Source: JAICJC01 sp963709425
Lineage (GTDB): Bacteria; Actinomycetota; Thermoleophilia; Gaiellales; JAICJC01
Length of the DNA stretch: 64,000 nt
Assembly: GCA_963709425.1 (NCBI GenBank)
Contig: CAVPWG010000001.1
Location: 620,001 to 684,000 of the forward strand
Reading direction: 5' to 3'
The notes under the pieces are model-generated. The model made no database searches, had not been told where the DNA came from, and saw only the letters and a list, made by a program, of their open reading frames with translations. The position numbers were made by a program, and so were the translations under genes. Of the stretch, positions 54,169 to 62,801 are shown in pieces. Position 1 is the first letter of the stretch, and the number at the start of each line of letters is the position of its first letter.

Positions 54169-57135
54169 TTACTCCGCGATGAGCCCGTTGGCGTGTGCGT
54201 AGGTGGCAGCCTCGGTGCGGTTCGCTGCGCCGGTCTTCCGCAGGATGCTGCGGATGTGGTTGGCGGCCGTGTGCTCGCTGATCGAGAGCACCCGGCCGAC
54301 CTCGCGGTTCGAGAGCCCGCGGGCCACCAGGCGCAGGATCTCGACCTCCCGCGGCGAGAGCCCCGAGGGCATCGCGACCGGCGCGGCGCCCGGCGGCTGG
54401 ATCCGCTCGAGCAGCGCCCGCATGCCGATCCGCCTCGCGAGCTCGGCCGCCTCGCCCAGGAGCTCGTCCGCCCGCTCGGCGTCGCCCGCCGCTGCGCCGT
54501 CTCGGAGCAATTGCCCGTACTCGCGCGCGGTGTGGGCGAACCAGGTGTGGGCGCCCGCCTGGCGGTCGAGCGCGAGCGCCGCCTCAAAATGGGCGGCCGC
54601 CCGCGTGCCGTCGCCGAACGCGGCGGCGAGCATCCCCAGGTAGCGATCGGCGGCGCCGTAGCACGCGACCGCGTGGCCGATCATCACGCTGCTCCCGGAG
54701 TGCGGCAGGAGCTCGGCGTAGACCAGCCTGGCCATCCCGGCGTCGCCGACGATCGAGCACGCGTCCGCGAGGTAGGTCAGCGACGCCAGCCAGAGCGCCG
54801 GGCGCAGCACGTCCAGGCCCTCCTCCCGCACGCGGTCGAGCTCGGCGCGCGCTTCCTGGAGCATCCCCAGCTCGGCCATCAGTGCGGCGAGGCCCGGCCG
54901 CCACGCCGCGGAGCGGTCGGAGGCGGCGAGGCCGCGCACGGCCGGGGCGAGCTCGGCAAGCCGCCCTTGCTCGCGGCGGATCCCGAACATCTGGATGCCG
55001 TAGACGCTCGACGGATCGCGGCCCGCCAGCAGACGGCTCCACTCCCGCGACCGCTCGGCCGCGGCCTCGGCCTCACGCAGGCGGCCGTCGCAGAGCGCGA
55101 TCGCGGCCGCGTACTGCTCGGCCACGTGCAGTGCGAACGGCTGGCGCATGCGCCCGGCGACCTCGAACAGGAGCGCCAACTCGCTCCGGGCGGCCTGGAG
55201 GTCGCCGATCGCGATGAACGACGCGATCCGCCACTGCAGCGCCTCGGCTGCGATCTCGATGTCGCCCAGCTCCTGGGCGAGGCCGTGGCCCTCGGCCAGC
55301 ATGTCGAGGATGCCGCCGAACGGCGTCGGACCGCGCAGCCAGTACGAGCGGCTGAGCACGAGCGCGAGCCCCTGGCGGTCGCCGATCCGGCGGGCCATCT
55401 CGATCGCCTCGTCGCGGACGATGGCACACTCACGCGGCTGCCCGGCGAACGCGAACGCCCGCCCGAGCGCGGCCAGGACGCGGACGCGCAGCTCGGAGTC
55501 GCCCGCCTCGAGCGCCTCGCCTGCCTCCTCCAGCAGCTCGAGGGCGCCACCGTAGTCGAAGCCCATCCGCCAGCACGCGTCCTCGTACCCGACGGCCGCC
55601 CGCGAGAGGCGGCGGCCGTCGCCCAGGCCGCGCGCGATGTCCGCCGCCGCCAGGAACGCGCCCTGTGAGTCGACCGACCGGCCGGCCCGGTAGGTCACCG
55701 CCCCGAGGTCGAGCAGGGCGTCCGCCCGGTCGGTGCCACCCGGGATCCCGAGCTCGAGCGCGGTCCGCAGCGCCACCGCCGCCTCGTCGAACGCCAGCGC
55801 GGCCATCGACGCGGCGGCCGCGAGCAGGCTGTACTCGACAGCGCGATCGGTGCCGCCGATGGGCGCGGCGGCGGCGAAGTGGTGGGCGACGTCGCCAAGG
55901 GCGCGGGCCGAGCCGTCGGAGACGCGCTCGTCGAGAGCCTCGGCGATCCGCAGGTGAAGCTCGGCGCGGCGCCCCGCCCCCAGCCTGTCGTAGAGCGCCC
56001 GGCGCACGAGCTCGTGAGCGAACCGGTGGGCCAGCGCGCGCCCCGGTACCTCCTCGATCATGCCGCTCGCGACGGCCTCGTCGAGGGCGGCGGCGAGCGC
56101 CCCGGCGTCGAAGTCCCCGGCCTCGCGCACCACGTCGGTCTCGAACTCCGGCCCGGCGACCGACGCCAGCTCGAGCACCGCCTGAGTCGCCGGCTCCAGC
56201 CGTCCCAGGCGCTGGCTCACGACGTCGCGCACCCCCTCGGGCGTCTGCATCGCGGCCAGCGAGCCGAGGAGGTCGGCCCCCGAATCGGCGGCGCCGATCT
56301 CGACGAGCGTGCGCCACACCTCGGTGACGAGGAACGCGTTTCCGCCGGTCAGCTGGAAGATCGCCTCGGCGACGCCGGGGAGGTTCTCGACGGTGCTCCC
56401 GCCGGCTCGGCGGACGAACTCCTCGACGTCGTCCGCAGAGAGACCCGCCAGCCGCAGGCGCGAGACCTGCTCGTTGCGCCTCAGATCGACCAGCGCATCG
56501 CCGAGCTCCTGCGGCAGGTCGGCCTCGGTGTCGCGGAAGGTCGCCACGACGAGGAGGCGGGCGTCGGCCGCGGCCCGCCCGAGATGGCGCAGGAGCAGGA
56601 GCGTCGAGTGGTCGGCCCAGTGCCCGTCCTCGAGGACGAGCAGGATCGGCGTGTGCCGGCCCGTCGCGATCAGGAGCTCCACGACGGCCGTGTGCAGCCT
56701 GTGCCGCTCCGTGTCCTGGTCGGCGGCGACCGGCTCGGGCAGCTCGCCGACCCGGGCCGCGAGGTCCGGGAGCAGCCGCTGGAGCTCGCCGCCGCCCGGT
56801 CCGAGGTCGGAGCGAAGCCGGGCCGGGTCGGCCGTGCGGGCCAGCCTGTCGAGGGCCTCTGCGAACGGCCCGTAGGGCGTCCGAACGACGGCATCGCACG
56901 CCCCGTAGAGCACGAGCGCGCCGCCGGCCGCAGCCTCCTGGGCGAACTCGCGCACGAGCCTGCTCTTGCCCGAGCCCGCCTCGCCCGCGACGAGCGCGAT
57001 CCGCCGGCCCTCGCTCGCCGCCCACGGCACGAGCGACCGTAGCGTCGCGAGCTCGCGCGGGCGGCCGACGAACGGGAACGACGGGGCGAGCCGGAGCGCG
57101 CCGGGAAGCGTGGAGGTGGGCGTCGTCTCGGGCAC
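54169..57135 (-). CDS. LuxR-family regulator with large N-terminal ATPase (LAL type)
   Basis: A 988-residue regulator. An AAA_16-type NTPase comes first (FVGRPRELATLRSL at 22-35, Walker A GEAGSGKS at 51-58, LVLEDGHWADHSTL as Walker B). A long helical TPR-like middle region (about 380-910) follows, and then a C-terminal LuxR HTH (LSPREVEILRLVARGLSNRE and HTAANHIRSILRKTGAANRT, about 925-980). LAL regulators bind ATP and often activate catabolic or secondary-metabolite genes. It is divergent from the FAD-linked oxidase, its likely target, across a 128-bp gap with palindromes. Confidence 0.9.
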   Translation of the reverse strand: MPETTPTSTLPGALRLAPSFPFVGRPRELATLRSLVPWAASEGRRIALVAGEAGSGKSRLVREFAQEAAAGGALVLYGACDAVVRTPYGPFAEALDRLARTADPARLRSDLGPGGGELQRLLPDLAARVGELPEPVAADQDTERHRLHTAVVELLIATGRHTPILLVLEDGHWADHSTLLLLRHLGRAAADARLLVVATFRDTEADLPQELGDALVDLRRNEQVSRLRLAGLSADDVEEFVRRAGGSTVENLPGVAEAIFQLTGGNAFLVTEVWRTLVEIGAADSGADLLGSLAAMQTPEGVRDVVSQRLGRLEPATQAVLELASVAGPEFETDVVREAGDFDAGALAAALDEAVASGMIEEVPGRALAHRFAHELVRRALYDRLGAGRRAELHLRIAEALDERVSDGSARALGDVAHHFAAAAPIGGTDRAVEYSLLAAAASMAALAFDEAAVALRTALELGIPGGTDRADALLDLGAVTYRAGRSVDSQGAFLAAADIARGLGDGRRLSRAAVGYEDACWRMGFDYGGALELLEEAGEALEAGDSELRVRVLAALGRAFAFAGQPRECAIVRDEAIEMARRIGDRQGLALVLSRSYWLRGPTPFGGILDMLAEGHGLAQELGDIEIAAEALQWRIASFIAIGDLQAARSELALLFEVAGRMRQPFALHVAEQYAAAIALCDGRLREAEAAAERSREWSRLLAGRDPSSVYGIQMFGIRREQGRLAELAPAVRGLAASDRSAAWRPGLAALMAELGMLQEARAELDRVREEGLDVLRPALWLASLTYLADACSIVGDAGMARLVYAELLPHSGSSVMIGHAVACYGAADRYLGMLAAAFGDGTRAAAHFEAALALDRQAGAHTWFAHTAREYGQLLRDGAAAGDAERADELLGEAAELARRIGMRALLERIQPPGAAPVAMPSGLSPREVEILRLVARGLSNREVGRVLSISEHTAANHIRSILRKTGAANRTEAATYAHANGLIAE

Positions 57136-57138
57136 TAG

Positions 57139-57191
57139 TCAGATCTGATCATCGCACGCCGCTCGCCGACAGGCGCAAAGTGGGTCAGATC
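57139..57191. promoter_or_regulatory. Operator candidates between the LAL regulator and the oxidase
   Basis: TCAGATCTGA (57139-57148) is a perfect palindrome. GTCAGATC, which overlaps it at 57138-57145, recurs within GGGTCAGATCCC at 57182-57193. The two sites are 46 bp apart in the 128-bp divergent promoter region. Confidence 0.45.
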
Positions 57192-57263
57192 CCGTCATGC
57201 GCCCCGTGGAGGCGACGCGTAGCGTGCCGCGGGGATCTATCCACGCACCGACAAGGAGACTGA

Positions 57264-58661
57264 ATGGCGACCACTGAGACACTTGCGAGCGCCGCGCGGT
57301 CCGAGCTTCGCGGCATCACCGGCGAGCTGATCGGCCCGGAGGACTCGGGCTACGACGAGGCACGGCGGGTGCACAACGGGATGATCGAGCGTCACCCGGG
57401 CGTGATCATCCGCGCGGCGTCGGCGGACGACGTCGCGGCCGGCATCGGCTTCGCCCGCTCCCACGACGTCCCGCTCGCGATCCGCGGCGGCGGCCACAGC
57501 GCCCCCGGCCTCGGCACGATCGACGACGGAGTGGTTATCGACCTCGCGCCGCTGTCGGCGGTGAAGGTCGACGCGGCCGCCCGCACGGTCGCCGCCGGCG
57601 GCGGCGCGACCCTGAGCCAGGTCGACGCGGCCACGGCGGAGGTCGGCATGGCCACGCCGCTCGGCATCCTGGGCACCACCGGCGTCGGCGGGCTGACGCT
57701 CGGCGGCGGGATCGGCCACCTGGCCCGCAAACACGGCCTCACGATCGACAACCTGCTCGGCGCGGACGTCGTGCTCGCCGACGGCGCCAAGGTGAAGGCC
57801 AGCGCCGACGAGAACGCCGACCTGTTCTGGGCGATCCGGGGAGGCGGCGGCAACTTTGGCGTCGTCACCGAGTTCCGCTACCGGCTCCACCCGGTGAGCA
57901 CGGTCATCGCCGGCCCGACCTTCTGGTCGCTCGACGACACCGTTGCGGTCATGCAGCGCTACCGGGAGTTCCTCCCGCAGGCGCCAAGCGAGCTGAACGG
58001 GTTCTTCGCGTTCGCGACCGTCCCGCCCGTCGAGCCGTTCCCGGCGGAGCTCCACGGACGCAAGGTCAGCGCCGTCGTGTGGTGCTACGCCGGCGATGAC
58101 AACGACGCCGCCCAGGCCGCCATGGCCCCGATGCTGGAGGCGGCCGAGCCGCTCCTGCACGGCGCCGGGCCGCTGCCGTTCGCCGGCCTCCAGGGGTTCT
58201 TCGACCAGTTCTACCCCAAGGGCATGCAGGGCTACTGGCGGGCGGACTTCGTGAACGAGCTGTCCGATGCGGCGATCACGGCGCACCACGAGCACGCCGA
58301 GCGGATGACGCCCGGCGCCTCCACGATGCACATGTACCCGATCGACGGCGCCGTCCACGACGTCGGCGAGTCCGACACCGCGTGGGCCAACCGCGACGTC
58401 CGGTGGGCCGAGGTCATCTACGGAACCGACCCCGACCCGTCAAGCGGCGACGCGATGCGCCAGTGGACGGTCGACTACTTCGATGCCACCCACCAGTACT
58501 CGGCGACCGGCGGGGCCTACGTCAACTTCATGATGGACGAGGGCCAGGAGCGGGTGAAGGCGACGTACCGCTCGAACTACGACCGGCTCTCGCAGATCAA
58601 GGCCCAGTACGACCCCGAGAACACGTTCCGTGTGAACCAGAACATCCAGCCGGGCGCATGA
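57264..58661 (+). CDS. BBE-type FAD-linked oxidoreductase
   Basis: A 465-residue flavoenzyme with an aggaga ribosome-site-like sequence just before ATG 57264. The FAD_binding_4 domain has the histidyl-FAD motif AIRGGGHSAPGLG (about 72-84) and GVGGLTLGGGIGHLARK. The C-terminal BBE domain is YVNFMMDEGQERVKATYRSN with PENTFRVNQNI. The second covalent-FAD cysteine of berberine-bridge enzymes is missing (GTTGVGG), so a single histidyl link is expected. There is no signal peptide. The substrate is probably a sugar or a secondary metabolite, not determinable here. Its expression is presumably controlled by the divergent LAL regulator. Confidence 0.87.
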   Translation: MATTETLASAARSELRGITGELIGPEDSGYDEARRVHNGMIERHPGVIIRAASADDVAAGIGFARSHDVPLAIRGGGHSAPGLGTIDDGVVIDLAPLSAVKVDAAARTVAAGGGATLSQVDAATAEVGMATPLGILGTTGVGGLTLGGGIGHLARKHGLTIDNLLGADVVLADGAKVKASADENADLFWAIRGGGGNFGVVTEFRYRLHPVSTVIAGPTFWSLDDTVAVMQRYREFLPQAPSELNGFFAFATVPPVEPFPAELHGRKVSAVVWCYAGDDNDAAQAAMAPMLEAAEPLLHGAGPLPFAGLQGFFDQFYPKGMQGYWRADFVNELSDAAITAHHEHAERMTPGASTMHMYPIDGAVHDVGESDTAWANRDVRWAEVIYGTDPDPSSGDAMRQWTVDYFDATHQYSATGGAYVNFMMDEGQERVKATYRSNYDRLSQIKAQYDPENTFRVNQNIQPGA

Positions 58662-58676
58662 CCGTACAATCGAGGA

Positions 58677-58940
58677 GTGTCGAATCAGGCCGAGCTGGCG
58701 GAGGCGCTCCTCGCTGACCTGGACAGGTTCCTGAAGGCCGCCGACCGCCGCCACACACCCGTGCCGATCGAGGTCGGCGAGGACCGGCGGTGGTCGGCGG
58801 CCGACACGGACCGACTGTTCAAGCGGATGGGCCGCACCGTCCCGATCGCACCGACCGAGCAGCGTCTCACCGACGTGCTCGCAGAGGCGGTGCGGCTGCG
58901 GAACGCGCTTCGGGCGTGGCTGAGCGACCCGGCGCAGTGA
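58677..58940 (+). CDS. Small hypothetical protein
   Basis: An 87-residue acidic/basic helical protein from GTG 58677, 15 bases after the oxidase. It opens MSNQAELAEALLADLDRFLK and contains RWSAADTDRLFKRMGRT and DVLAEAVRLRNALRAWL. No membrane segment, cysteines or known motif. The tight spacing suggests co-transcription with the oxidase. I do not recognise a family, but the codon pattern and helical periodicity look genuine. Confidence 0.5.
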   Translation: MSNQAELAEALLADLDRFLKAADRRHTPVPIEVGEDRRWSAADTDRLFKRMGRTVPIAPTEQRLTDVLAEAVRLRNALRAWLSDPAQ

Positions 58941-58964
58941 GCGCCGGGGGCGACACCCGGCCGC

Positions 58965-59408
58965 TTACCTGACCTGCGCCTCGCCGCGCTCGGCGACGAG
59001 GTCCACCACGACATGCGCGATGGGCACCTCGAACCGCTCCGATGCGCGCTCGACCACCCGCTTCTCGAGCCAGTTCGAGCGCTCGGGCGGGTGAGTCGAG
59101 ATGACGATCTCGGTCGCCTCGAATTCCGCCAGGGCGTCCTCGATCGCCTGCACCGGGTCGGAGTCGCCGACCGCTCCGTCGGCGCCGATGCCGACGGCTC
59201 GGAGCGCCTCCACCGACTCGGCGAGACGCTCCTCGGCAGCCGCGTAGGCCCCGTCGGTGTCGGCGAACACGTGCCGCAGGCGCGAGTTCAGCGCCGGCGC
59301 GACGACGAGCACGTCCGACTCCGGCCCGACCCGGCCGCGCAGCTCCTCGAGCAGCGCCCGGCCGGCGCAGGTCTCGTTTGCGACCACCAGGATGCGATGG
59401 TCACGCAT
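58965..59408 (-). CDS. Universal-stress-protein-like (Usp fold) protein
   Basis: A 147-residue protein from ATG 59408: MRDHRILVVANETCAGRALL, then VLVVAPALNSRLRHVF, DSDPVQAIEDALAEFEATEI and VISTHPPERSNWLEKRVVER. The alternating hydrophobic strands and DPVQAI element match a group of actinobacterial Usp-like proteins. The Gly-rich ATP-binding loop of classical UspA is absent. It follows etfA by ten bases, suggesting co-expression with ETF, but its role is unknown. Confidence 0.65.
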   Translation of the reverse strand: MRDHRILVVANETCAGRALLEELRGRVGPESDVLVVAPALNSRLRHVFADTDGAYAAAEERLAESVEALRAVGIGADGAVGDSDPVQAIEDALAEFEATEIVISTHPPERSNWLEKRVVERASERFEVPIAHVVVDLVAERGEAQVR

Positions 59409-59418
59409 GGGGCGAAAT

Positions 59419-60375
59419 CTAGCCCCGGCCGCGCAGGGCTTCCGTCAGCTTGGGCACGACGGTCAGCACGTCGCCGATCACGCTCACGTCGGCGAACTCG
59501 TGGATCGGCGCGTTCGGGTCCTTGTTGATCGCCACGATCGTGCCGGCGTTGGCCATCCCGACCTTGTGCTGGATCGCTCCCGAGACGCCGCAGGCGATGT
59601 AGAGCTTCGGCGAGACGGTCTTCCCGGTCTGTCCGACCTGCATGGAATAGGGCACCCAGCCCGCGTCCACGACGGCGCGCGTGGCGGCGACCTCGCCGCC
59701 GATCGCCTGTGCGAGCTCTTCGACCAGCGGCACGTTCTCGGGGCCGCCCATGCCACGGCCAACCGCGACCAGGATGTCGGCCTCGGTGATGTCGACCCCG
59801 GCTGCCTCGGCCTCCTCGCGGCCGGCGGGCCGTGCGGCCTGGGACCACGGCTTGACCTCGACGGAGATCCGCTCAATGGGGGCAGTGCCGGACGGCGACT
59901 CGTTCGGCGCGAATGCGTTGGCGCGGGCCAGCACGACGCCGGTTCCCCGGAACCCGGACTCGACCATCACCGTGTCGCCGAGCGCCGGACGGGTCGCGAC
60001 GACCCCGTCGTCGGCAAGCACGATCTCGGTCGTCTCGCAGGCGATCCCGGCGCCGATCCGCGCCGCCAGGCCGGCGGCCACGTCGGCCGAGACGACGCCC
60101 GCACCGAAGATGACGCCGTCGGCCTCGCGAGCCGAGCGCTCGACCGCATCCACGATCGGCTGCGGCAGGCCGCCTGCGAGCGCCGGGTCGTCGGCGACCA
60201 GCACCCTCGCGGCGCCGTGGCCCCCCAGCGAGCCGGCCCAGCCGTCGTCGACGCCGGATCCGGCCACGAAGGCCGTCACGTCCGCACCCAGCGACGCCGC
60301 CTTGGCGAGCACGCCGAGGCTCTGCGGCGAGAACTCGCCGTCGTCGTGGTGCACGTAGACCAGTAACCCCGGCAT
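59419..60375 (-). CDS. etfA: Electron transfer flavoprotein alpha subunit
   Basis: A 318-residue ETF alpha subunit. The C-terminal FAD domain has GRGMGGPENVPLVEELAQAI, QVGQTGKTVSPKLYIACGVS, GAIQHKVGMANAGTIVAINK and PIHEFADVSVIGDVLTVVP, the diagnostic FixB/EtfA order. FAD bound here accepts electrons from acyl-CoA dehydrogenases and passes them to ETF-QO. The first base of the gene coincides with the last base of etfB (60375). Confidence 0.95.
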   Translation of the reverse strand: MPGLLVYVHHDDGEFSPQSLGVLAKAASLGADVTAFVAGSGVDDGWAGSLGGHGAARVLVADDPALAGGLPQPIVDAVERSAREADGVIFGAGVVSADVAAGLAARIGAGIACETTEIVLADDGVVATRPALGDTVMVESGFRGTGVVLARANAFAPNESPSGTAPIERISVEVKPWSQAARPAGREEAEAAGVDITEADILVAVGRGMGGPENVPLVEELAQAIGGEVAATRAVVDAGWVPYSMQVGQTGKTVSPKLYIACGVSGAIQHKVGMANAGTIVAINKDPNAPIHEFADVSVIGDVLTVVPKLTEALRGRG

Positions 60376-61160
60376 CAGATCAGCCCCTTCCCGGCCAGCA
60401 ACTCGACGACCTGCGAGGCGGAGTCGCCGCCCGAGTCCTCGATCGTCACGCCCGCCGCCTTCGCCTCCGGGGGCGCGATCGAGCGAACGATGCTCCGCGC
60501 CCCGTCGCCACCGACCCGGCCGGTCTCAACGCCTGCGTCGGCGGCCGTGAGGGTCTCGAGCGGCTTCTTCTTCGCCCCCATGATGGCCTTGATGGACGGC
60601 AGCCGGGGCGTGTTGATCGCGTCGGAGACCGAGACGACCGCGGGCAGCGGCGCCTCGACGACGTCGTAGCCGTGCTCGGTCTGGCGCTTGGCCCGGATCG
60701 CTGCGGCGTCGACGTTCAGGTCGGCCACCTGCGTCACCACGGGCCGCTCCAGGTGGTCGGCGACGGCGGCCGCCATGACGTAGCAGTCGGCGTCGGCGGC
60801 CTGCTGGCCGAGCAGCACGAGGTCGGCGCCCTGCTTTGCGACGACGGACGCGAGCACGAGCGCCGTCCCGACGATGTCGGAGCCCGCGAGCGCCGGATCG
60901 CTCACGAGCACGGCCCGGTCGGCGCCCAGCGCGAGCGCCTTCTGGAGCGCACGCTGCGCGGACGGCGGGCCCATGCACACCGCCACGATCTCGGCGACGT
61001 CGGCGCCGCCCTCCCGGATCCGCACCGCCTCCTCGAGCGCGTGCAGGTCGAAGGGGTTGAGCTCGGAGTCGCCCGAGCGGTCGAGCCGGTTCGTCGCCGG
61101 GTCGAGCCGCTTGTGCGACGTCCCGCTCGGCACCTCCTTCACGCACACTGCGATGTTCAC
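60375..61160 (-). CDS. etfB: Electron transfer flavoprotein beta subunit
   Basis: A 261-residue ETF beta subunit. MNIAVCVKEVPSG opens the AMP/FAD-binding Rossmann-like fold, NPFDLHALEEAVRIREGG is conserved, and the signature VLLGQQAADADCYVMAAAVAD (about 116-136) and AKRQTEHGYDVVEAPLPAVV follow. It forms a heterodimer with EtfA. It starts 70 bases downstream of the enoyl-CoA hydratase stop, in the same direction, so the beta-oxidation genes probably share a transcript. Confidence 0.95.
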   Translation of the reverse strand: MNIAVCVKEVPSGTSHKRLDPATNRLDRSGDSELNPFDLHALEEAVRIREGGADVAEIVAVCMGPPSAQRALQKALALGADRAVLVSDPALAGSDIVGTALVLASVVAKQGADLVLLGQQAADADCYVMAAAVADHLERPVVTQVADLNVDAAAIRAKRQTEHGYDVVEAPLPAVVSVSDAINTPRLPSIKAIMGAKKKPLETLTAADAGVETGRVGGDGARSIVRSIAPPEAKAAGVTIEDSGGDSASQVVELLAGKGLI

Positions 61161-61230
61161 CGCGCCTGCACCTCCATCCCGTGACCGGCCGGGAGCCTAA
61201 CCAACGCGCAGGAGCCGCGGTCGCAGGGCG

Positions 61231-62016
61231 CTACTTGCCGACGAAGCCCGGCTGGCGCTTCTCAACGAAGGCGTTCAGGCCCTCACGGGCATCGTCGGTC
61301 GAGAACATGATCGAGTAGAGATCGGCCTCGTGAACGAGGTTCCCGGCGATGTCGCCCTGGAGCGAGCGGTTCGACGCCTCCTTGGCGTAGTAGAGCGCGA
61401 CGGGGCTCTTGGACGCCATCAGGTGGGCCATCTCGAGCGCCCGCGGCATGAGCTCGGCGGCCGGGTAGACATGCTGGACGAGGCCGCGCTCGAGCGCCTC
61501 GTTGGCGTCGATCATGCGCCCCGTCAGGATCAGCTCCTTGGCGTAGCCGATGTTCGTCGCGCGCGCGAGCCGCTGGGTCGCGCCCCAGCCGGGGATGATG
61601 CCGAGGTTTATCTCGGGCTGGCCGAAGTGGGCGTTCTCGGAGGCCAGCCGCACGTCGCAGGCCAGCGCCATCTCGCAGCCGCCGCCGAGGGCGTAGCCGT
61701 TCACGGCGGCGATCGTCGGCTTGCGCATCGTCTCGAGCGTGTGGGCGATCTCCTGTCCGAGCTCGGAGTAGGCGCGCGCCTCGAGCGGTGTCTTCCCGGC
61801 CATCTCCTTGATGTCGGCGCCTGCGATGAACGACCGGTCGCCCTCGCCCGTCACGATGATCGCGGCGACTCCGGCATCCCCGCCGAGGTCGGTAAGCGTG
61901 GCCAGAAGCTCCTCCAAGAGGACGGTGTTCAGCGCATTCAGGGAGTCCGGCCGGTCGATCGTCACCACCGCGACGCGGTCGTCGACCGAGATCCGAAGGC
62001 CCGCGCCGGCCATCAT
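61231..62016 (-). CDS. Enoyl-CoA hydratase/isomerase family protein
   Basis: A 261-residue crotonase. The oxyanion-hole segments are FIAGADIKEMAG (about 63-74) and NGYALGGGCEMALACD (about 105-120). Both catalytic glutamates of true hydratases are present, in GGGCEMALA and FGQPEINLGIIPGWG. This favours hydration of trans-2-enoyl-CoA over other crotonase reactions. The start overlaps the B12-subunit stop by four bases (62013-62016), tying it to the acyl-CoA mutase. Confidence 0.92.
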   Translation of the reverse strand: MMAGAGLRISVDDRVAVVTIDRPDSLNALNTVLLEELLATLTDLGGDAGVAAIIVTGEGDRSFIAGADIKEMAGKTPLEARAYSELGQEIAHTLETMRKPTIAAVNGYALGGGCEMALACDVRLASENAHFGQPEINLGIIPGWGATQRLARATNIGYAKELILTGRMIDANEALERGLVQHVYPAAELMPRALEMAHLMASKSPVALYYAKEASNRSLQGDIAGNLVHEADLYSIMFSTDDAREGLNAFVEKRQPGFVGK

Positions 62017-62411
62017 GCGGCTCCGAGGGCGGACTGCAGGAACTCGACGATCTCGGCCGTCGGGGCGCCCGGCGTATAGACCTGCGCCACGCCGAGCTTC
62101 TTCAGCTCGACGATGTCCTCGGCCGGGATCGTCCCGCCCACCACCACGAGCACGTCCTCGGCGTCGTTCTGCTTCAGGAGGTCGAGGATGCGTGGAACGA
62201 GTGTCATGTGCGCGCCGGACAGGATCGAGATGCCGACGGCGTCGGCGTCCTCCTGGAGGGCGGTCTCGACGATCTGCTCCGGCGTCTGGTGAAGGCCGGT
62301 GTAGATGACCTCCATGCCGGCGTCACGGAGCGTCCGGGCGATGATCTTGGCGCCGCGATCGTGACCGTCGAGCCCCGGCTTGGCGACGACCACGCGGATG
62401 GGCCCACTCAT
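62013..62411 (-). CDS. Cobalamin-binding subunit of a methylmalonyl-CoA-type mutase
   Basis: A 132-residue stand-alone B12-binding domain. The DxHxxG motif is GLDGHDRG (D15, H17, G20), with H17 the lower axial ligand. AVGISILSGAHMTLVPRIL supplies the serine that contacts the corrin tail, and VVVGGTIPAEDI is the GG loop. It completes the catalytic subunit encoded 390 bases upstream. Separate small subunits occur in archaeal-type methylmalonyl-CoA mutase and in isobutyryl-CoA mutase (IcmB), so the substrate is not fixed. Confidence 0.93.
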   Translation of the reverse strand: MSGPIRVVVAKPGLDGHDRGAKIIARTLRDAGMEVIYTGLHQTPEQIVETALQEDADAVGISILSGAHMTLVPRILDLLKQNDAEDVLVVVGGTIPAEDIVELKKLGVAQVYTPGAPTAEIVEFLQSALGAA

Positions 62412-62472
62412 ACGAGGGCGAGTGTATCCGAGGGGTGGAACACCGGCGCCTGTTGCTCGTGCTTCACGGCTT

Positions 62473-62790
62473 TCAGCCCTCCGCCGGCGCGAAGACGACG
62501 AGCAGGGAGAGCCGCTCCTCGATCGAGTGGAAGCGGTGCTCCTCCTGCGCCGGCACGAACAGCACGTCGCCCGGCGCCACCTCGCGATCCGCTCCGCCCG
62601 AGGTGAAGCGCGCCCGGCCCGAAAGGACGTAGTAGATCTCGTCCTGGGCGTGCGGCGACTGCGGATCGGCGGCGCCCGCCTCGAGCACGTAGAGGCCCGC
62701 GCTCATCGACTCGACGCGCAGGAACTCGCGGTAGAGCTCGCCGGCGCCCGAGCGCTCGGCATCGACGTCGTCCAGGTTCCAGGCGTCCAT
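62473..62790 (-). CDS. Cupin-domain protein between the mutase subunits
   Basis: A 105-residue single cupin from ATG 62790. Cupin motif 1 is PHAQDEIYYVLSGRARF (about 46-62), with His and Glu metal ligands, and motif 2 is PGDVLFVPAQEEHRFHS (about 73-89), with a further His. The opening MDAWNLDDVDAERSG is not family-specific. Such proteins bind a metal and a small carbonyl or sugar ligand; no reaction can be assigned. Its place between the large and small mutase genes, 11 bases after the former, suggests a linked function or shared regulation. Confidence 0.75.
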   Translation of the reverse strand: MDAWNLDDVDAERSGAGELYREFLRVESMSAGLYVLEAGAADPQSPHAQDEIYYVLSGRARFTSGGADREVAPGDVLFVPAQEEHRFHSIEERLSLLVVFAPAEG

Positions 62791-62801
62791 CGGCGGAGAT
62801 C

